Positions 52,357-63,710 of a stretch of 64,000 nucleotides of DNA are shown here, piece after piece. The notes beneath the pieces are model-generated. The model was not told where the DNA came from and made no database searches. It saw only the letters and a list, made by a program, of their open reading frames with translations. Every line of letters starts with the position of its first letter. Within the stretch, counting starts at the first letter, position 1. A program made the translations under genes and the position numbers. Source of the stretch: Pseudomonas saponiphila (GTDB taxonomy: Bacteria > Pseudomonadota > Gammaproteobacteria > Pseudomonadales > Pseudomonadaceae); assembly GCF_900105185.1 (NCBI RefSeq), contig NZ_FNTJ01000002.1, positions 1,860,001-1,924,000 of the forward strand, in the 5' to 3' direction.

Positions 52357-53136
52357 ATGACTGTGTCATTGCCCCAGCCGGGCCCAGTGCGCGCCGCCGT
52401 CGAATGCCGCGGGGTAACCCGACGTTTCGCCGGGCAGGCGGTACTCGACAGCCTGGACCTGAACATCGCCCCGGGGGAGTTTGTCGCCCTGCTGGGCAGC
52501 AGCGGTTCGGGCAAGACCACCTTGCTCCGGGCCCTGGCCGGGCTGGAACCCATCGATGAGGGCCGGTTGCGGGTGCCTTCGGCCATGGCCGCGGTGTTCC
52601 AGGAACCACGGCTGATGCCCTGGAAGCGCGTGTGGCGCAACGTTGCCCTGGGCGTGCGCGGGGCTGGGGTCCGTGAGCGGGCCGAAGCGGCGCTGGCCGA
52701 AGTCGGGCTGGCCCATCGCTTGGGCGCCTGGCCCGGCACCCTGTCCGGCGGCGAGGCCCAGCGTGTGGCCCTGGCCCGGGCCCTGGTGCGCGAACCGCAG
52801 CTGTTGCTGCTGGATGAACCCTTCGCCGCCCTCGACGCCCTGACCCGGATCCGCATGCATCAACTGATTATCCGCCTGTGGCGGGTGCACACCCCGGCGG
52901 TGCTGCTGGTGACCCACGATGTCGACGAGGCGCTGCTGCTGGCCGACCGGGTGCTGGTGCTGGCCAACGGGCAAATCGCCGAACAACTGCCGATCCGCCT
53001 GCCGCGTCCGCGTCAGGTGTCCAGCCCGGGGTTCCAGCCGCTGCGTGCGCGGTTGCTGCAGCTGCTGGGTGTGGACACCGAGGCCGAGCCGGCCGTCGAC
53101 ATCTCCCACCCCCTGAGCAGGACTGCCAGCCGATGA
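52357..53136 (+). CDS. ABC transporter ATP-binding protein (SsuB-like)
   Basis: 259 aa from the ATG at 52357. Walker A GSSGSGKTT, Q-loop AVFQEPRLMPWKRV, signature LSGGEAQRVALARAL, Walker B LLLLDEPFAALDAL, H-loop LVTHDVDEA. Energises the permease. Overlaps the next gene by 4 bp. Confidence 0.9.
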   Translation: MTVSLPQPGPVRAAVECRGVTRRFAGQAVLDSLDLNIAPGEFVALLGSSGSGKTTLLRALAGLEPIDEGRLRVPSAMAAVFQEPRLMPWKRVWRNVALGVRGAGVRERAEAALAEVGLAHRLGAWPGTLSGGEAQRVALARALVREPQLLLLDEPFAALDALTRIRMHQLIIRLWRVHTPAVLLVTHDVDEALLLADRVLVLANGQIAEQLPIRLPRPRQVSSPGFQPLRARLLQLLGVDTEAEPAVDISHPLSRTASR

Positions 53137-54338
53137 GCCTTTCCAGCGTGCAACCGTCTTCGTCCGTGTCCCGTCGCGTCCTCGATCCGGACTCCAGCGA
53201 GTTCGCCGACCTGCTGCAGCAGTTGCGCGAGGAGTTCGCCGCCACCGCGGCCCATTACGATCGCCACAGCGAGTTTCCCCACGCCAACCTGCAGCGCCTG
53301 CACCAGCATGGCCTGTTGGCCCTGACCGTGCCCCGGTCCCTGGGCGGCAGCGAGGCGACCCTGGCCCAGGCGCGGCGGGTGATCGGCGCCGTGGCCCAGG
53401 GCGAACCTTCCACCGCACTGGTGCTGGTGATGCAGTACCTGCAGCACACGCGCCTGCAACAGAACACTGCCTGGCCGCTGCACCTGCGCCAGCGCGTGGC
53501 GCGCGAGGCGGTGCAAGAGGGCGCCCTGATCAATGCGCTGCGGGTTGAGCCGGACCTCGGCACCCCGGCCCGGGGCGGCCTGCCGGCGACCCTGGCGCGG
53601 CGGGTCGAGGGTGGCTGGCGGCTCAGCGGACGCAAGATCTACTCCACCGGCATTCCCGGGCTGACCTGGCTGGCGGTCTGGGCCCGCAGCGACGATGCCG
53701 AGCCGCAGGTGGGCACCTGGCTGGTGCACCGCGACAGTCCCGGCATCCGCGTCGAGGAAACCTGGGACCACCTGGGCATGCGCGCCACCGGCAGCCACGA
53801 CGTGATCTTCGACGACGTGTTCGTGCCCCAGGAACAAGCGGTGGACATCCAGCCGGCCGACGTTCCGCGCCCCTCGGAGCTGGACAGCAAGGGCGTGCTC
53901 TGGCTGGCGGTGCTGCTGTCGGCGATCTATGACGGCGTGGCCCGCGCCGCCCGTGACTGGCTGCTGGGCTGGCTGGCCCAGCGCGTCCCGGCCAACCTCG
54001 GTGCGCAGCTGTCGAGCCTGCCGCGCTTCCAGGAGCTGATCGGGCGTATCGACGCCTTGCTGCTGAACAACCGGGTGCTGCTGGATGCCGCCGCCGAAGG
54101 GCGGATCGCCCCGGGCGAGGCGACCCAGATCAAGTACCTGGTGACCAGCAACGCCATCAGCGCGGTGGAGCTGGGCATCGAGGCCATCGGCAATCCCGGG
54201 CTGGCCCGGGGCAACCCCATCGAGCGGCACTACCGCGATGTGCTGTGCAGCCGCATTCACACCCCGCAGAACGACGCGATCCTCGGTGCCGTGGGCCGTG
54301 CCGCCTTTGCCTTGCCCAGTCGTGGAGCCCAGGTGTGA
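53133..54338 (+). CDS. Acyl-CoA dehydrogenase-family flavoenzyme (SfnB/DszC-like)
   Basis: 401 aa. ACAD order: N-terminal helices (LHQHGLLALTVPRSLGG), middle domain (GGWRLSGRKIYSTGIPGLTWLAVWARS, TWDHLGMRATGSHDVIFDDVFVPQE), C-terminal helices. Linkage to a sulfonate-class ABC importer suggests the SfnB/DszC branch of flavin-dependent monooxygenases acting on organosulfur compounds rather than beta-oxidation. The substrate is not known. Confidence 0.8.
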   Translation: MSLSSVQPSSSVSRRVLDPDSSEFADLLQQLREEFAATAAHYDRHSEFPHANLQRLHQHGLLALTVPRSLGGSEATLAQARRVIGAVAQGEPSTALVLVMQYLQHTRLQQNTAWPLHLRQRVAREAVQEGALINALRVEPDLGTPARGGLPATLARRVEGGWRLSGRKIYSTGIPGLTWLAVWARSDDAEPQVGTWLVHRDSPGIRVEETWDHLGMRATGSHDVIFDDVFVPQEQAVDIQPADVPRPSELDSKGVLWLAVLLSAIYDGVARAARDWLLGWLAQRVPANLGAQLSSLPRFQELIGRIDALLLNNRVLLDAAAEGRIAPGEATQIKYLVTSNAISAVELGIEAIGNPGLARGNPIERHYRDVLCSRIHTPQNDAILGAVGRAAFALPSRGAQV

Positions 54339-55273
54339 CGCGCATTGCCAGCCAGTTGGATGAAGCCTTCAACCAGCAACTGCGCCAGTGGTTGCCGGGT
54401 GTCGACGTCCTGAGCCTGCCCCGGGGCCTGCCACAGGACTTGCCGGCTGATGTCGAAGTGCTGCTGGCCGCGCCCCATGCGGACTTTCGCGACGCGCCGG
54501 AGCCGCCCGCGGGCTGGCCCTTTGGTTTGCGCTTCGTGCAACTGGTGACCTCGGGGCTGGACTACTTTCCCCGTTGGCTGTTCCAGGATCTGCCGGTGGC
54601 CAGCGCCCGGGGCAGCACCGCCGAGAGCATTGCCGAGTTTGCCCTGGCGGCGATCTTCGCCGCCGCCAAGCAATTGCCAAAGGTGTGGATCGAGCGCGCC
54701 GAACACTGGCAGCAACGGCCGCTGGCCTCGGTGGCCGGCAGCACTCTGGGGCTGTTCGGCTTTGGCAGCATCGCCCGGGAGCTGGCGCCCAAGGCCCAGG
54801 CCCTGGGCATGCAGGTGCTGGCCCTGCGCCGTTCGGCGCAGCCTTTTGAAGTGCCTGGGGTCGAACCGGTGGCCGACCTGCACCAGCTGTTTGCCCGCGC
54901 CGATCACCTGCTGCTGGCGGTGCCCCTGACCGAGCAGACCCGGCGGATCATCGATGCCGATGTGTTGGCGTCGGCCAGGCCGGGGCTGCACCTGATCAAT
55001 ATCGCCCGTGGGGCGTTGATCGATCAGCCGGCGTTGTTGCAGGCACTCGACACGGGGCACATCGCCCTGGCCAGCCTGGACGTCGCCGACCCCGAGCCGC
55101 TGCCGGCGGGCCACCCTTTCTATAGCCACCCGCGGATCCGCCTGTCGCCCCACACCTCGGCCAATTCGCCGCGGGTCTACCTGAATATCGCCCGCCTGCT
55201 GGGGCGCAATTTGCAGCACTGGGGTGCTGGCTTGCCCCTGGAGAATCCGGTGGAGATCCAGCGTGGCTACTGA
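54335..55273 (+). CDS. D-2-hydroxyacid dehydrogenase
   Basis: 312 aa from the GTG at 54335, overlapping the preceding stop (GTGA). NAD-binding GLFGFGSIARELAPKA (GxGxxA form), catalytic Arg in INIARGALID, Glu in DVADPEPLP, and His in LSPHTSAN. Oxidises or reduces a 2-hydroxy/2-keto acid. In an operon with an aldolase and an importer it probably processes the carbon skeleton of the imported compound. Confidence 0.84.
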   Translation: MTRIASQLDEAFNQQLRQWLPGVDVLSLPRGLPQDLPADVEVLLAAPHADFRDAPEPPAGWPFGLRFVQLVTSGLDYFPRWLFQDLPVASARGSTAESIAEFALAAIFAAAKQLPKVWIERAEHWQQRPLASVAGSTLGLFGFGSIARELAPKAQALGMQVLALRRSAQPFEVPGVEPVADLHQLFARADHLLLAVPLTEQTRRIIDADVLASARPGLHLINIARGALIDQPALLQALDTGHIALASLDVADPEPLPAGHPFYSHPRIRLSPHTSANSPRVYLNIARLLGRNLQHWGAGLPLENPVEIQRGY

Positions 55274-55378
55274 TCTGCACCGCCTGCATGGACCGACGCA
55301 GGAGATGTGGCGATTTCAAGGGCGCCAAGCACGGCCCTGCGGGCCTTTGCGCAGATGACAACTTCAAGGAGAGCGGAC

Positions 55379-56188
55379 ATGACTGCACATTTTCGTCCCG
55401 CGGTGTATGACTTGCCCCGCGATGGCCATACGGTTTTTCGCTGGGAACACCCGCCCCAGCAGGCCACGGTCGAGCTGGAACGCCGGCAGCGCAAGCAAAG
55501 CCTGGCCGCGGCCTTCCGGGTGTTCGCCCGGCTGGGCTTCGACATGGGCGGCGCCGGGCATATCACCGTGCGCGACCCGGGACGTCCGGACCATTTCTGG
55601 GTCAACCCGGTGGGGGTGTATTTCGGCCATGTGCGGGTGTCCGACCTGCTGCTGGTCAACCCCGAAGGCGCGGTGATCGAAGGCGAGGGGGCGCTGAACC
55701 TTGCGGCATTCGCCATTCATGCCGCCTTGCACGAAGCCCATCCCGAAGTGGTGGCCGCAGCCCATGCCCATTCGTTGCACGGCAAGGCCTGGTCGAGCCT
55801 GGGGCGCCTGCTGGATCCGCTGACCCAGGACGCCTGCGCCTTTTATGAGAAGCACGGGCTGTTCGACAACTTTTCCGGGGTGGTGCTGGAGGCCAGCGAA
55901 GGCGCACGGATCGCCGCCGCGCTGCAAGGGCACAAGGCGCTGATCCTGCAGAACCATGGCCTGCTGACCGTGGGCGAAACCGTCGAGGCGGCGGTGTGGC
56001 GCTTCATCGCCATGGACAACGCCGCCCAGGCTCAGTTGCTGGCGGAAGCCGCCGGCACCCCGCGACTGATTCCCCACGAGGTGGCGCGCCACACCGCGCG
56101 CCAGGTCGGCACCGAGTTTGGCAGCTGGTTCAGCTTCCAGCCTTACCGCGAGCGGATCGTGCGCGAAGAACCGGATTTTCTCGATTAA
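55379..56188 (+). CDS. Class II aldolase/adducin-family protein
   Basis: 269 aa from the ATG at 55379. AraD-like fold: FRVFARLGFDMGGAGHITVRDP, AAAHAHSLHGKAWSS (metal His pair), ILQNHGLLTVGETVEAAVW. These enzymes cleave or decarboxylate hydroxy-acid substrates using a divalent metal. 105 bp separate it from the dehydrogenase, leaving room for a hairpin or second promoter. Confidence 0.85.
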   Translation: MTAHFRPAVYDLPRDGHTVFRWEHPPQQATVELERRQRKQSLAAAFRVFARLGFDMGGAGHITVRDPGRPDHFWVNPVGVYFGHVRVSDLLLVNPEGAVIEGEGALNLAAFAIHAALHEAHPEVVAAAHAHSLHGKAWSSLGRLLDPLTQDACAFYEKHGLFDNFSGVVLEASEGARIAAALQGHKALILQNHGLLTVGETVEAAVWRFIAMDNAAQAQLLAEAAGTPRLIPHEVARHTARQVGTEFGSWFSFQPYRERIVREEPDFLD

Positions 56189-56200
56189 GGATCCTTGCCC

Positions 56201-57163
56201 ATGCAGCGTCGTCGTTTTCTCCAACTCTCGGCCCTGGCCGGTCTGGCCGCCGCCTTGCCGCGCCTGGGCCTGGGAGCCTCCGTGGACCTATCCGGGGTCA
56301 CCTTGAATGTCGCTACCTACAAGGGCGCGGCGCCGAGCTTCTTCGCCGAGGCGGGCATCGAGCCGCCCCCCTACAAGGTCAGGTACGCCGAGTTCAGCGG
56401 CGGTAACCTGAGCTTCGAGGCCCTGGTCAGCGGCACCCTGGACATCTCGCCGATGAGCGAGATCCCGCCGATCTTCGGCATCAAGAACCACGCCCCGGTG
56501 AAGCTGATCGCGGTGCTCACCGGCGACGTCAACAACCAGGCCTTCATCGTGCCCAAGGGCTCTGCGGTGCAGTCGGTGGCCGAGCTCAAGGGCAAGCGCA
56601 TCGGCTACATCCGCTCCACCAGCTCGCATTACTTTCTGCTCAAGGCACTCAAGGAACAGGGCCTGGGCTTTGCCGACATCGTGCCCATGGCGCTGACCCC
56701 GCAAGACGGTTTTGCTGCCTTTCAGAACGGCGCCCTGGATGCCTGGGTCAGCTTCGGCTACTTCATCCAGCTGGCGGAACTGCGGGCCGGGGCCCGGGTG
56801 TTGAAGACCGGCCAGGGCTACCTGTCTGGCAACTACGTGATCGCCGCCAACCAGAACAGCATTGCCGACCCGCTCAAGCACGCGGCGATCACCGACTACA
56901 TCCTGCGCGAGTACCGCTCCTGGCAATGGATCGCCAGCCATCCCGAGGAATGGGCGACCAAGAGCGCACAGATCCTCGGCATGCCGCGCGAAGTGTTCCT
57001 CGCCCAGTACCGGGCCCAGAGCGGCCCGCGGTTGCTGCAACCGGTGGACGACGCGGCGGTGAAATCCCAGCAGGACGTGGCCGACCTGTTCTTCGAAGCC
57101 GGCGTACTGCCCCAGCAACTGGATGTTTCCGGCTTGTGGGACCGCAGCTTCCACTGGTCCTGA
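56201..57163 (+). CDS. ABC transporter substrate-binding protein (sulfonate/nitrate class)
   Basis: 320 aa from the ATG at 56201. N-terminus MQRRRFLQLSALAGLAAALPRLGLGAS contains a twin-arginine-like RRRFLQL, so export may be by Tat. NMT1/SsuA-like fold: NVATYKGAAPSFF, EALVSGTLDISPMSEIPP, VAELKGKRIGYIRSTSSHYFLLKALKEQGL. Supplies the SsuBC-like importer. It is the last gene rather than the first, unusual for this class. Confidence 0.87.
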   Translation: MQRRRFLQLSALAGLAAALPRLGLGASVDLSGVTLNVATYKGAAPSFFAEAGIEPPPYKVRYAEFSGGNLSFEALVSGTLDISPMSEIPPIFGIKNHAPVKLIAVLTGDVNNQAFIVPKGSAVQSVAELKGKRIGYIRSTSSHYFLLKALKEQGLGFADIVPMALTPQDGFAAFQNGALDAWVSFGYFIQLAELRAGARVLKTGQGYLSGNYVIAANQNSIADPLKHAAITDYILREYRSWQWIASHPEEWATKSAQILGMPREVFLAQYRAQSGPRLLQPVDDAAVKSQQDVADLFFEAGVLPQQLDVSGLWDRSFHWS

Positions 57164-57165
57164 CC

Positions 57166-57535
57166 CTGTGGGAGCCGGCTCAAGCCTTGCAGTGCTCGGG
57201 ATAACGCCTTCGCTGGCAAGCCAGCTCCTACGGAACACCCGACACCCCGCGTAGGAGCCGGCTTGCCGGCGAAGAGGCCTTCAAGCCTTGCAGCACCCGG
57301 GAGAGCGCCTTCGCTGGCAAGCCAGCTCCTACGGAACACCCGACACCCTGTGTAGGAGCCGGCTTGCCGGCGAAGAGGCCCTCAAGCCTTGCAGTGCCCG
57401 GGAGAGCGCCTTCGCTGGCAAGCCAGCTCCTACGGAACACCCGACACCCTGCGTAGGAGCCGGCTTGCCGGCGAAGAGGCCCTCAAGCCTTGCAGTGCCC
57501 GGGAGAGCGCCTTCGCTGGCAAGCCAGCTCCTACT
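57166..57535. repeat. REP tandem array, 101-bp period
   Basis: Forward copies start at 57251, 57352 and 57453, each followed by CTTCGCTGGCAAGCCAGCTCCTAC and the spacer GGAACACCCGACACCC. The first partial forward copy is at 57168. Period is exactly 101 bp, so recent duplication is likely. No gene in 57164-57574. Confidence 0.92.
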
Positions 57536-57574
57536 ATCCGCAGGGGCGATTTCCTTGATTGGCCAGGAGGCCCC

Positions 57575-58786
57575 ATGTTGTCTCGAAACTTGCTGTGCCT
57601 GGCACTACTCAGCCCCTGGGCGCTGGCCGCCAGCCCGGCGCAATCGTTGCACCAGCGCCTGACGGTGCTCGACAGCCACCTCGACACGCCGATGCAACTG
57701 GCCCGCCCCGGGTGGGACATCACCCAGCGCCATGACTACCGGGACGACCTGTCCCAGGTCGATCTGCCACGGATGAAAGAGGGCGGGCTGGACGGCGGGT
57801 TCTGGGCCATCTTCACCCCACAGGGCCCGCTCAACGCCGAGGGCCGGACCCTGGCCAGCGAACATGGGCTGGCGGTGCTGGCGCGGATCCGCGACCTGAT
57901 CGCCGCCCACCCCGATGACTTCGCCCTGGCCCTGCAGGCCAACGATGTTCCGGCCATCGTTGCCCGTGGCCAGCGGGTGGTCTTCATCAGCATGGAGAAC
58001 GCCGAGCCCCTGGCCGCCGACCCGGCGCGCTTGCACACCTATTATCGCCAGGGCCTGCGCATGCTCGGCCTGGTGCACTCGGCCAACAACGACTTCGCCG
58101 ATTCGGCCACCGCCCTGCCGCAGTGGCACGGCCTGAGCCCGGCGGGGCGCGAGCTGGTGGCCGAGGCCAATCGCCTGGGCATCCTGCTGGACGTGTCCCA
58201 TGCCTCGGATCAGGTCTTCGACCAGGTCCTGGCCCTGTCCCGCGCGCCGATCATTGCCTCGCATTCCAGCAGTCGGGCGATCACTGCCCATCCGCGCAAC
58301 CTGGATGACCAGCGCCTGCGCCAGCTGGCGGCCAGGGGCGGGGTGGTGCAGGTCAACAGTTTCCCCAGCGACCTGATCAACAGCCTGCCCAACCCCGAAC
58401 GCGACAAGGCCCTGGGGCCGCTGTACCGCGAGTTTCGCCTGGCCGCGAGCCTGAGCCCCGGGCAGGTGGCGGACCTGGCCGAGCGGATTCGTCAGGTCGA
58501 GGCTCGTTACCCGCAGCCCAGGGCCAGCCTGGACGACTACATGCGCCACCTGCTGCACATCCTTGAGGTGGTGGGCCCGGACCATGTGGGCATCGGTGCC
58601 GACTGGGATGGCGGCGGCGGAGTGCAGGGGCTGGAGGATGTGGCGCAGCTACCGCGAATCACCGAGCGCCTTTTGGCGGCGGGTTACAGCGAAGCGGACC
58701 TGGCGAAGATCTGGGGTGGGAATCTGCTGCGGGTGCTCGACGCTGCCCAACAGGCAGGGGGCGGCTTACCGGCGAATTTGCCCTAG
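57575..58786 (+). CDS. Membrane dipeptidase, peptidase family M19
   Basis: 403 aa from the ATG at 57575, preceded by AGGAGG at 57565-57570; the frame is open upstream only because it reads through REP units. Signal peptide LLCLALLSPWALAAS. Zinc ligands: DSHLDTPMQL (HxD), FISMENAEP (bridging Glu), LDVSHASD and IIASHSSSRA (His), GIGADWDGG (Asp). Cleaves dipeptides including D-residues in the periplasm. Confidence 0.9.
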   Translation: MLSRNLLCLALLSPWALAASPAQSLHQRLTVLDSHLDTPMQLARPGWDITQRHDYRDDLSQVDLPRMKEGGLDGGFWAIFTPQGPLNAEGRTLASEHGLAVLARIRDLIAAHPDDFALALQANDVPAIVARGQRVVFISMENAEPLAADPARLHTYYRQGLRMLGLVHSANNDFADSATALPQWHGLSPAGRELVAEANRLGILLDVSHASDQVFDQVLALSRAPIIASHSSSRAITAHPRNLDDQRLRQLAARGGVVQVNSFPSDLINSLPNPERDKALGPLYREFRLAASLSPGQVADLAERIRQVEARYPQPRASLDDYMRHLLHILEVVGPDHVGIGADWDGGGGVQGLEDVAQLPRITERLLAAGYSEADLAKIWGGNLLRVLDAAQQAGGGLPANLP

Positions 58787-58809
58787 GTCATACGGGGGGC
58801 TGGATATGG

Positions 58810-58834
58810 CCTTCGCTGGCAAGCCAGCTCCTAC
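58810..58834. repeat. Single REP half
   Basis: CCTTCGCTGGCAAGCCAGCTCCTAC 25 bp after the dipeptidase stop. Confidence 0.85.
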
Positions 58835-58849
58835 CTGAGGAGGTGTTGC

Positions 58850-59043
58850 GGTTTTTGGGGCTATGCGCAGGGCGCAGAATCTTCTGCTTGGAATATGAAA
58901 CAAAGTAATATTTGCATATGCTTAAAATGTATTTCTCTTATTAAATGAGCGCCCCTAGGATGGCTTCCCATAGACCCAAGTGACTGCATAAGTCCGCAGG
59001 CTATAACCGAACGCACTATCCATTCGCCGCAGGGAGCGCTGGC
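58850..59043 (+). promoter_or_regulatory. AT-rich promoter region before the amine oxidase operon
   Basis: Between 58890 and 58945 the sequence is AT-rich (AAAGTAATATTTGCATATGC, TTAAAATGTATTTC), unlike the genes around it. Ribosome site GCAGGGAGCG lies just before the start at 59044. A promoter here is likely; no operator is recognised. Confidence 0.45.
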
Positions 59044-60621
59044 ATGCCACTGACCAGAAGACAATTGATCGCCCGTATCGCCGCTGTCGGCGGGGTCCAG
59101 GCGGCGAGCGCGGTCATGGGCCTGTTCGGTGGCTCGGGCAATGCCGAGGCCTTGGAGGAGAACTATGCGTCGCTGCCCAGCGCGGCGGTGGGCAAGGGCG
59201 CTTCGGTGGTGGTGATCGGCGCCGGGATCGGTGGCCTGGTCAGCGCCTATGAGCTGAACAAGGCCGGGTTCAAGGTCACGCTGCTCGAAGCCCGGGAGCG
59301 GGTCGGCGGGCGCAACTGGACGGTGCGCGGCGGCGATCGGGTGGAGTACAGCGACGGCAGTGTGCAGGTCGCCGAGTTCGACGACGGCTTCTACCTCAAC
59401 GCCGGGGCCGGTCGCCTGCCCAGCCATCACCAGTTGATGCTCGGCTACTGCCGCGAGCTGGGGGTGGAGCTGGAGGTGCTGGTCAACACCAGCCGAAATG
59501 CCCTGGTGCGTCCGGACCTCAATCAGCCAGCGTTGCAGATCCGTCAGGCGGTCAATGACAGTCGCGGGCATTTTTCCGAACTGCTGGCCAAGGCGGTCAA
59601 CCGGCATGCCCTGGACCAGGAGCTGACGGCGGCCGATCGCAGCAACTTGCTGAGCTTTCTGAAAACCTGGGGCGACCTTTCCGACAAGCTCGAATACCTG
59701 GGCTCGGCGCGCTCCGGCTACAAGGTTTGGCCCGGTGCCGGCGACCAGTTGGCGCAGAAGAACGACCCGTTGCCGTTGCAGACCCTGCTCAACCCGGCGT
59801 TGACCACGGCGCTGATGATCGATGAATACCCGGAATTCTCGCCCACCATGTTCCAGCCGGTGGGCGGCATGGACCGCATCCCCCAGGCGTTTGCCCGGCG
59901 TCTGCAAGGGCAGTTGCGGCTGCACAGTGAGGTGCGTTCCATCACCAACCGGGCTGACGGTGCCGAGGTGGTCTACCTGGACCGGCGCAGCGGCCGCACC
60001 CAGAGTCTCAAGGCCGACTACGTGATCAGTTCCCTGCCCTTGCCGCTGCTGGCCAAGGTCGAGAACAACTTCAGCGCCCCGGTGCGTCAGGCCATCGGCG
60101 CGGTGCAGTTCGGCTACGCCAACAAGGTGGCCTGGCAGTCGCGGCGCTTCTGGGAAAGCCAGTACCAGATCTACGGCGGGCTGTCGTTCATCAACCAGGA
60201 GGCCTCCGGGCTCTGGTACCCCAGCGGTGGTTTCAACCAGGCCGAGGGGGTGCTGGTGGCGGCCTACAACAACGGTGAAACCGCCCGCAGGTTCGGGGAG
60301 AAAACCCTGGCCCAGCAGATCGAGATTTCCCGCCAGGCGGTGGAGCTGCTGCACCCCGGCCATGGCCATGAACTGCGCAAGCCGCTGGCGATTGCCTGGG
60401 GCAAGATCCCCTACAACCTCGGCCCCTGGATCAGCCATGAAGTGGTCGAGCCGGACTACAGCCTGCTCAACCAGCCCCAGGGCCGGGTCTACCTGACCAG
60501 TGACGGCCTGGCCCACAGCGGCGTGGGCATCTGGCAGGAAGCCGCCGCCGGCGCCGCGCGGCGAGTGGTGCGCCATCTCTTTGAACGGGCGCAAGGCTCG
60601 TCGCTACAGCAAACGGCCTGA
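59044..60621 (+). CDS. Exported flavin amine oxidase (L-amino acid oxidase-like)
   Basis: 525 aa. N-terminus with a TRRQLIARIAAVGG twin-arginine-like signal. FAD-binding VVVIGAGIGGLVSAYELNKAG, LLEARERVGGRNWTV, then substrate-domain segments and a C-terminal FAD motif YLTSDGLAHSGVGIWQEAA. Oxidises an amine or amino acid to an imine, releasing H2O2 and ammonia. First gene of an operon with RidA (88-bp gap) and a TonB receptor; the substrate is not evident. Confidence 0.84.
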   Translation: MPLTRRQLIARIAAVGGVQAASAVMGLFGGSGNAEALEENYASLPSAAVGKGASVVVIGAGIGGLVSAYELNKAGFKVTLLEARERVGGRNWTVRGGDRVEYSDGSVQVAEFDDGFYLNAGAGRLPSHHQLMLGYCRELGVELEVLVNTSRNALVRPDLNQPALQIRQAVNDSRGHFSELLAKAVNRHALDQELTAADRSNLLSFLKTWGDLSDKLEYLGSARSGYKVWPGAGDQLAQKNDPLPLQTLLNPALTTALMIDEYPEFSPTMFQPVGGMDRIPQAFARRLQGQLRLHSEVRSITNRADGAEVVYLDRRSGRTQSLKADYVISSLPLPLLAKVENNFSAPVRQAIGAVQFGYANKVAWQSRRFWESQYQIYGGLSFINQEASGLWYPSGGFNQAEGVLVAAYNNGETARRFGEKTLAQQIEISRQAVELLHPGHGHELRKPLAIAWGKIPYNLGPWISHEVVEPDYSLLNQPQGRVYLTSDGLAHSGVGIWQEAAAGAARRVVRHLFERAQGSSLQQTA

Positions 60622-60709
60622 AAAAGCCGAGCACTCATAAAACAGCAGTCACCCATTGCCGGGTAGCGGACCTCCGAGGCTGGCAAACACAACCTTGGAG
60701 CGTCTTTGC

Positions 60710-61207
60710 ATGTCTTTGAAAAACACCGTCGTAGGGCTGGGGCTGTTGTGCGCCGCCAGCAGCAGCTGGGCCGCGGGGATCCAGCGCGTGCCGTCCAGCT
60801 ATCCCCATTCGCCGATCCTGCAATCGGTGACCTTGCCCGCCAACAGCGAGGTGACCTACCTCTCCGGCCTGCTGCCGGACCCGGTGGACCCCAAGGCGCC
60901 CAAGGAACAGATCCACGCTGCCGGCAACACCGAAAGCCAGGCCCGCGAGGTGCTGCGCAAGGTGCAGACGATCCTCGCCGGCCAGGGCTTGAGCCTGGGG
61001 GATGTGGTGCAACTGCGGATCTACCTGGTGGGCGATCCGGCCCAGGGCGGCAAGCTGGATTTCGACGGCCTGCAAGTGGCCTTCCGCGAGTTCTTCGGCA
61101 CCGAGAAACAGCCGCTCAAACCCGCCCGGACCACGGTGCAAGTGGCGGGGCTGGTACTGCCCGGCGCCTTGATCGAAGTCGAAACCGTCGCCGCCCGAGC
61201 GCGCTGA
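60710..61207 (+). CDS. RidA/YjgF-family protein with signal peptide
   Basis: 165 aa from the ATG at 60710. Cleavable signal peptide (VVGLGLLCAASSSWA), then a complete RidA fold; the catalytic arginine is in KPARTTVQV (Arg140) and the conserved Glu in GALIEVE (Glu156). RidA hydrolyses reactive enamines/imines. Export is unusual: most RidA proteins are cytoplasmic. With an exported amine oxidase just upstream, it probably clears the imine product in the periplasm. Confidence 0.85.
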   Translation: MSLKNTVVGLGLLCAASSSWAAGIQRVPSSYPHSPILQSVTLPANSEVTYLSGLLPDPVDPKAPKEQIHAAGNTESQAREVLRKVQTILAGQGLSLGDVVQLRIYLVGDPAQGGKLDFDGLQVAFREFFGTEKQPLKPARTTVQVAGLVLPGALIEVETVAARAR

Positions 61208-61232
61208 TATGCCTGTCAAAGGATCTGAAGCC

Positions 61233-63701
<2,469 letters not shown>

Positions 63702-63710
63702 GCATGACCA

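Noticed and set aside
57389..57574. N-terminal extension of the dipeptidase through REP units
   Set aside because: The extension is translated REP sequence. The ATG at 57575 has AGGAGG and is followed by a signal peptide.
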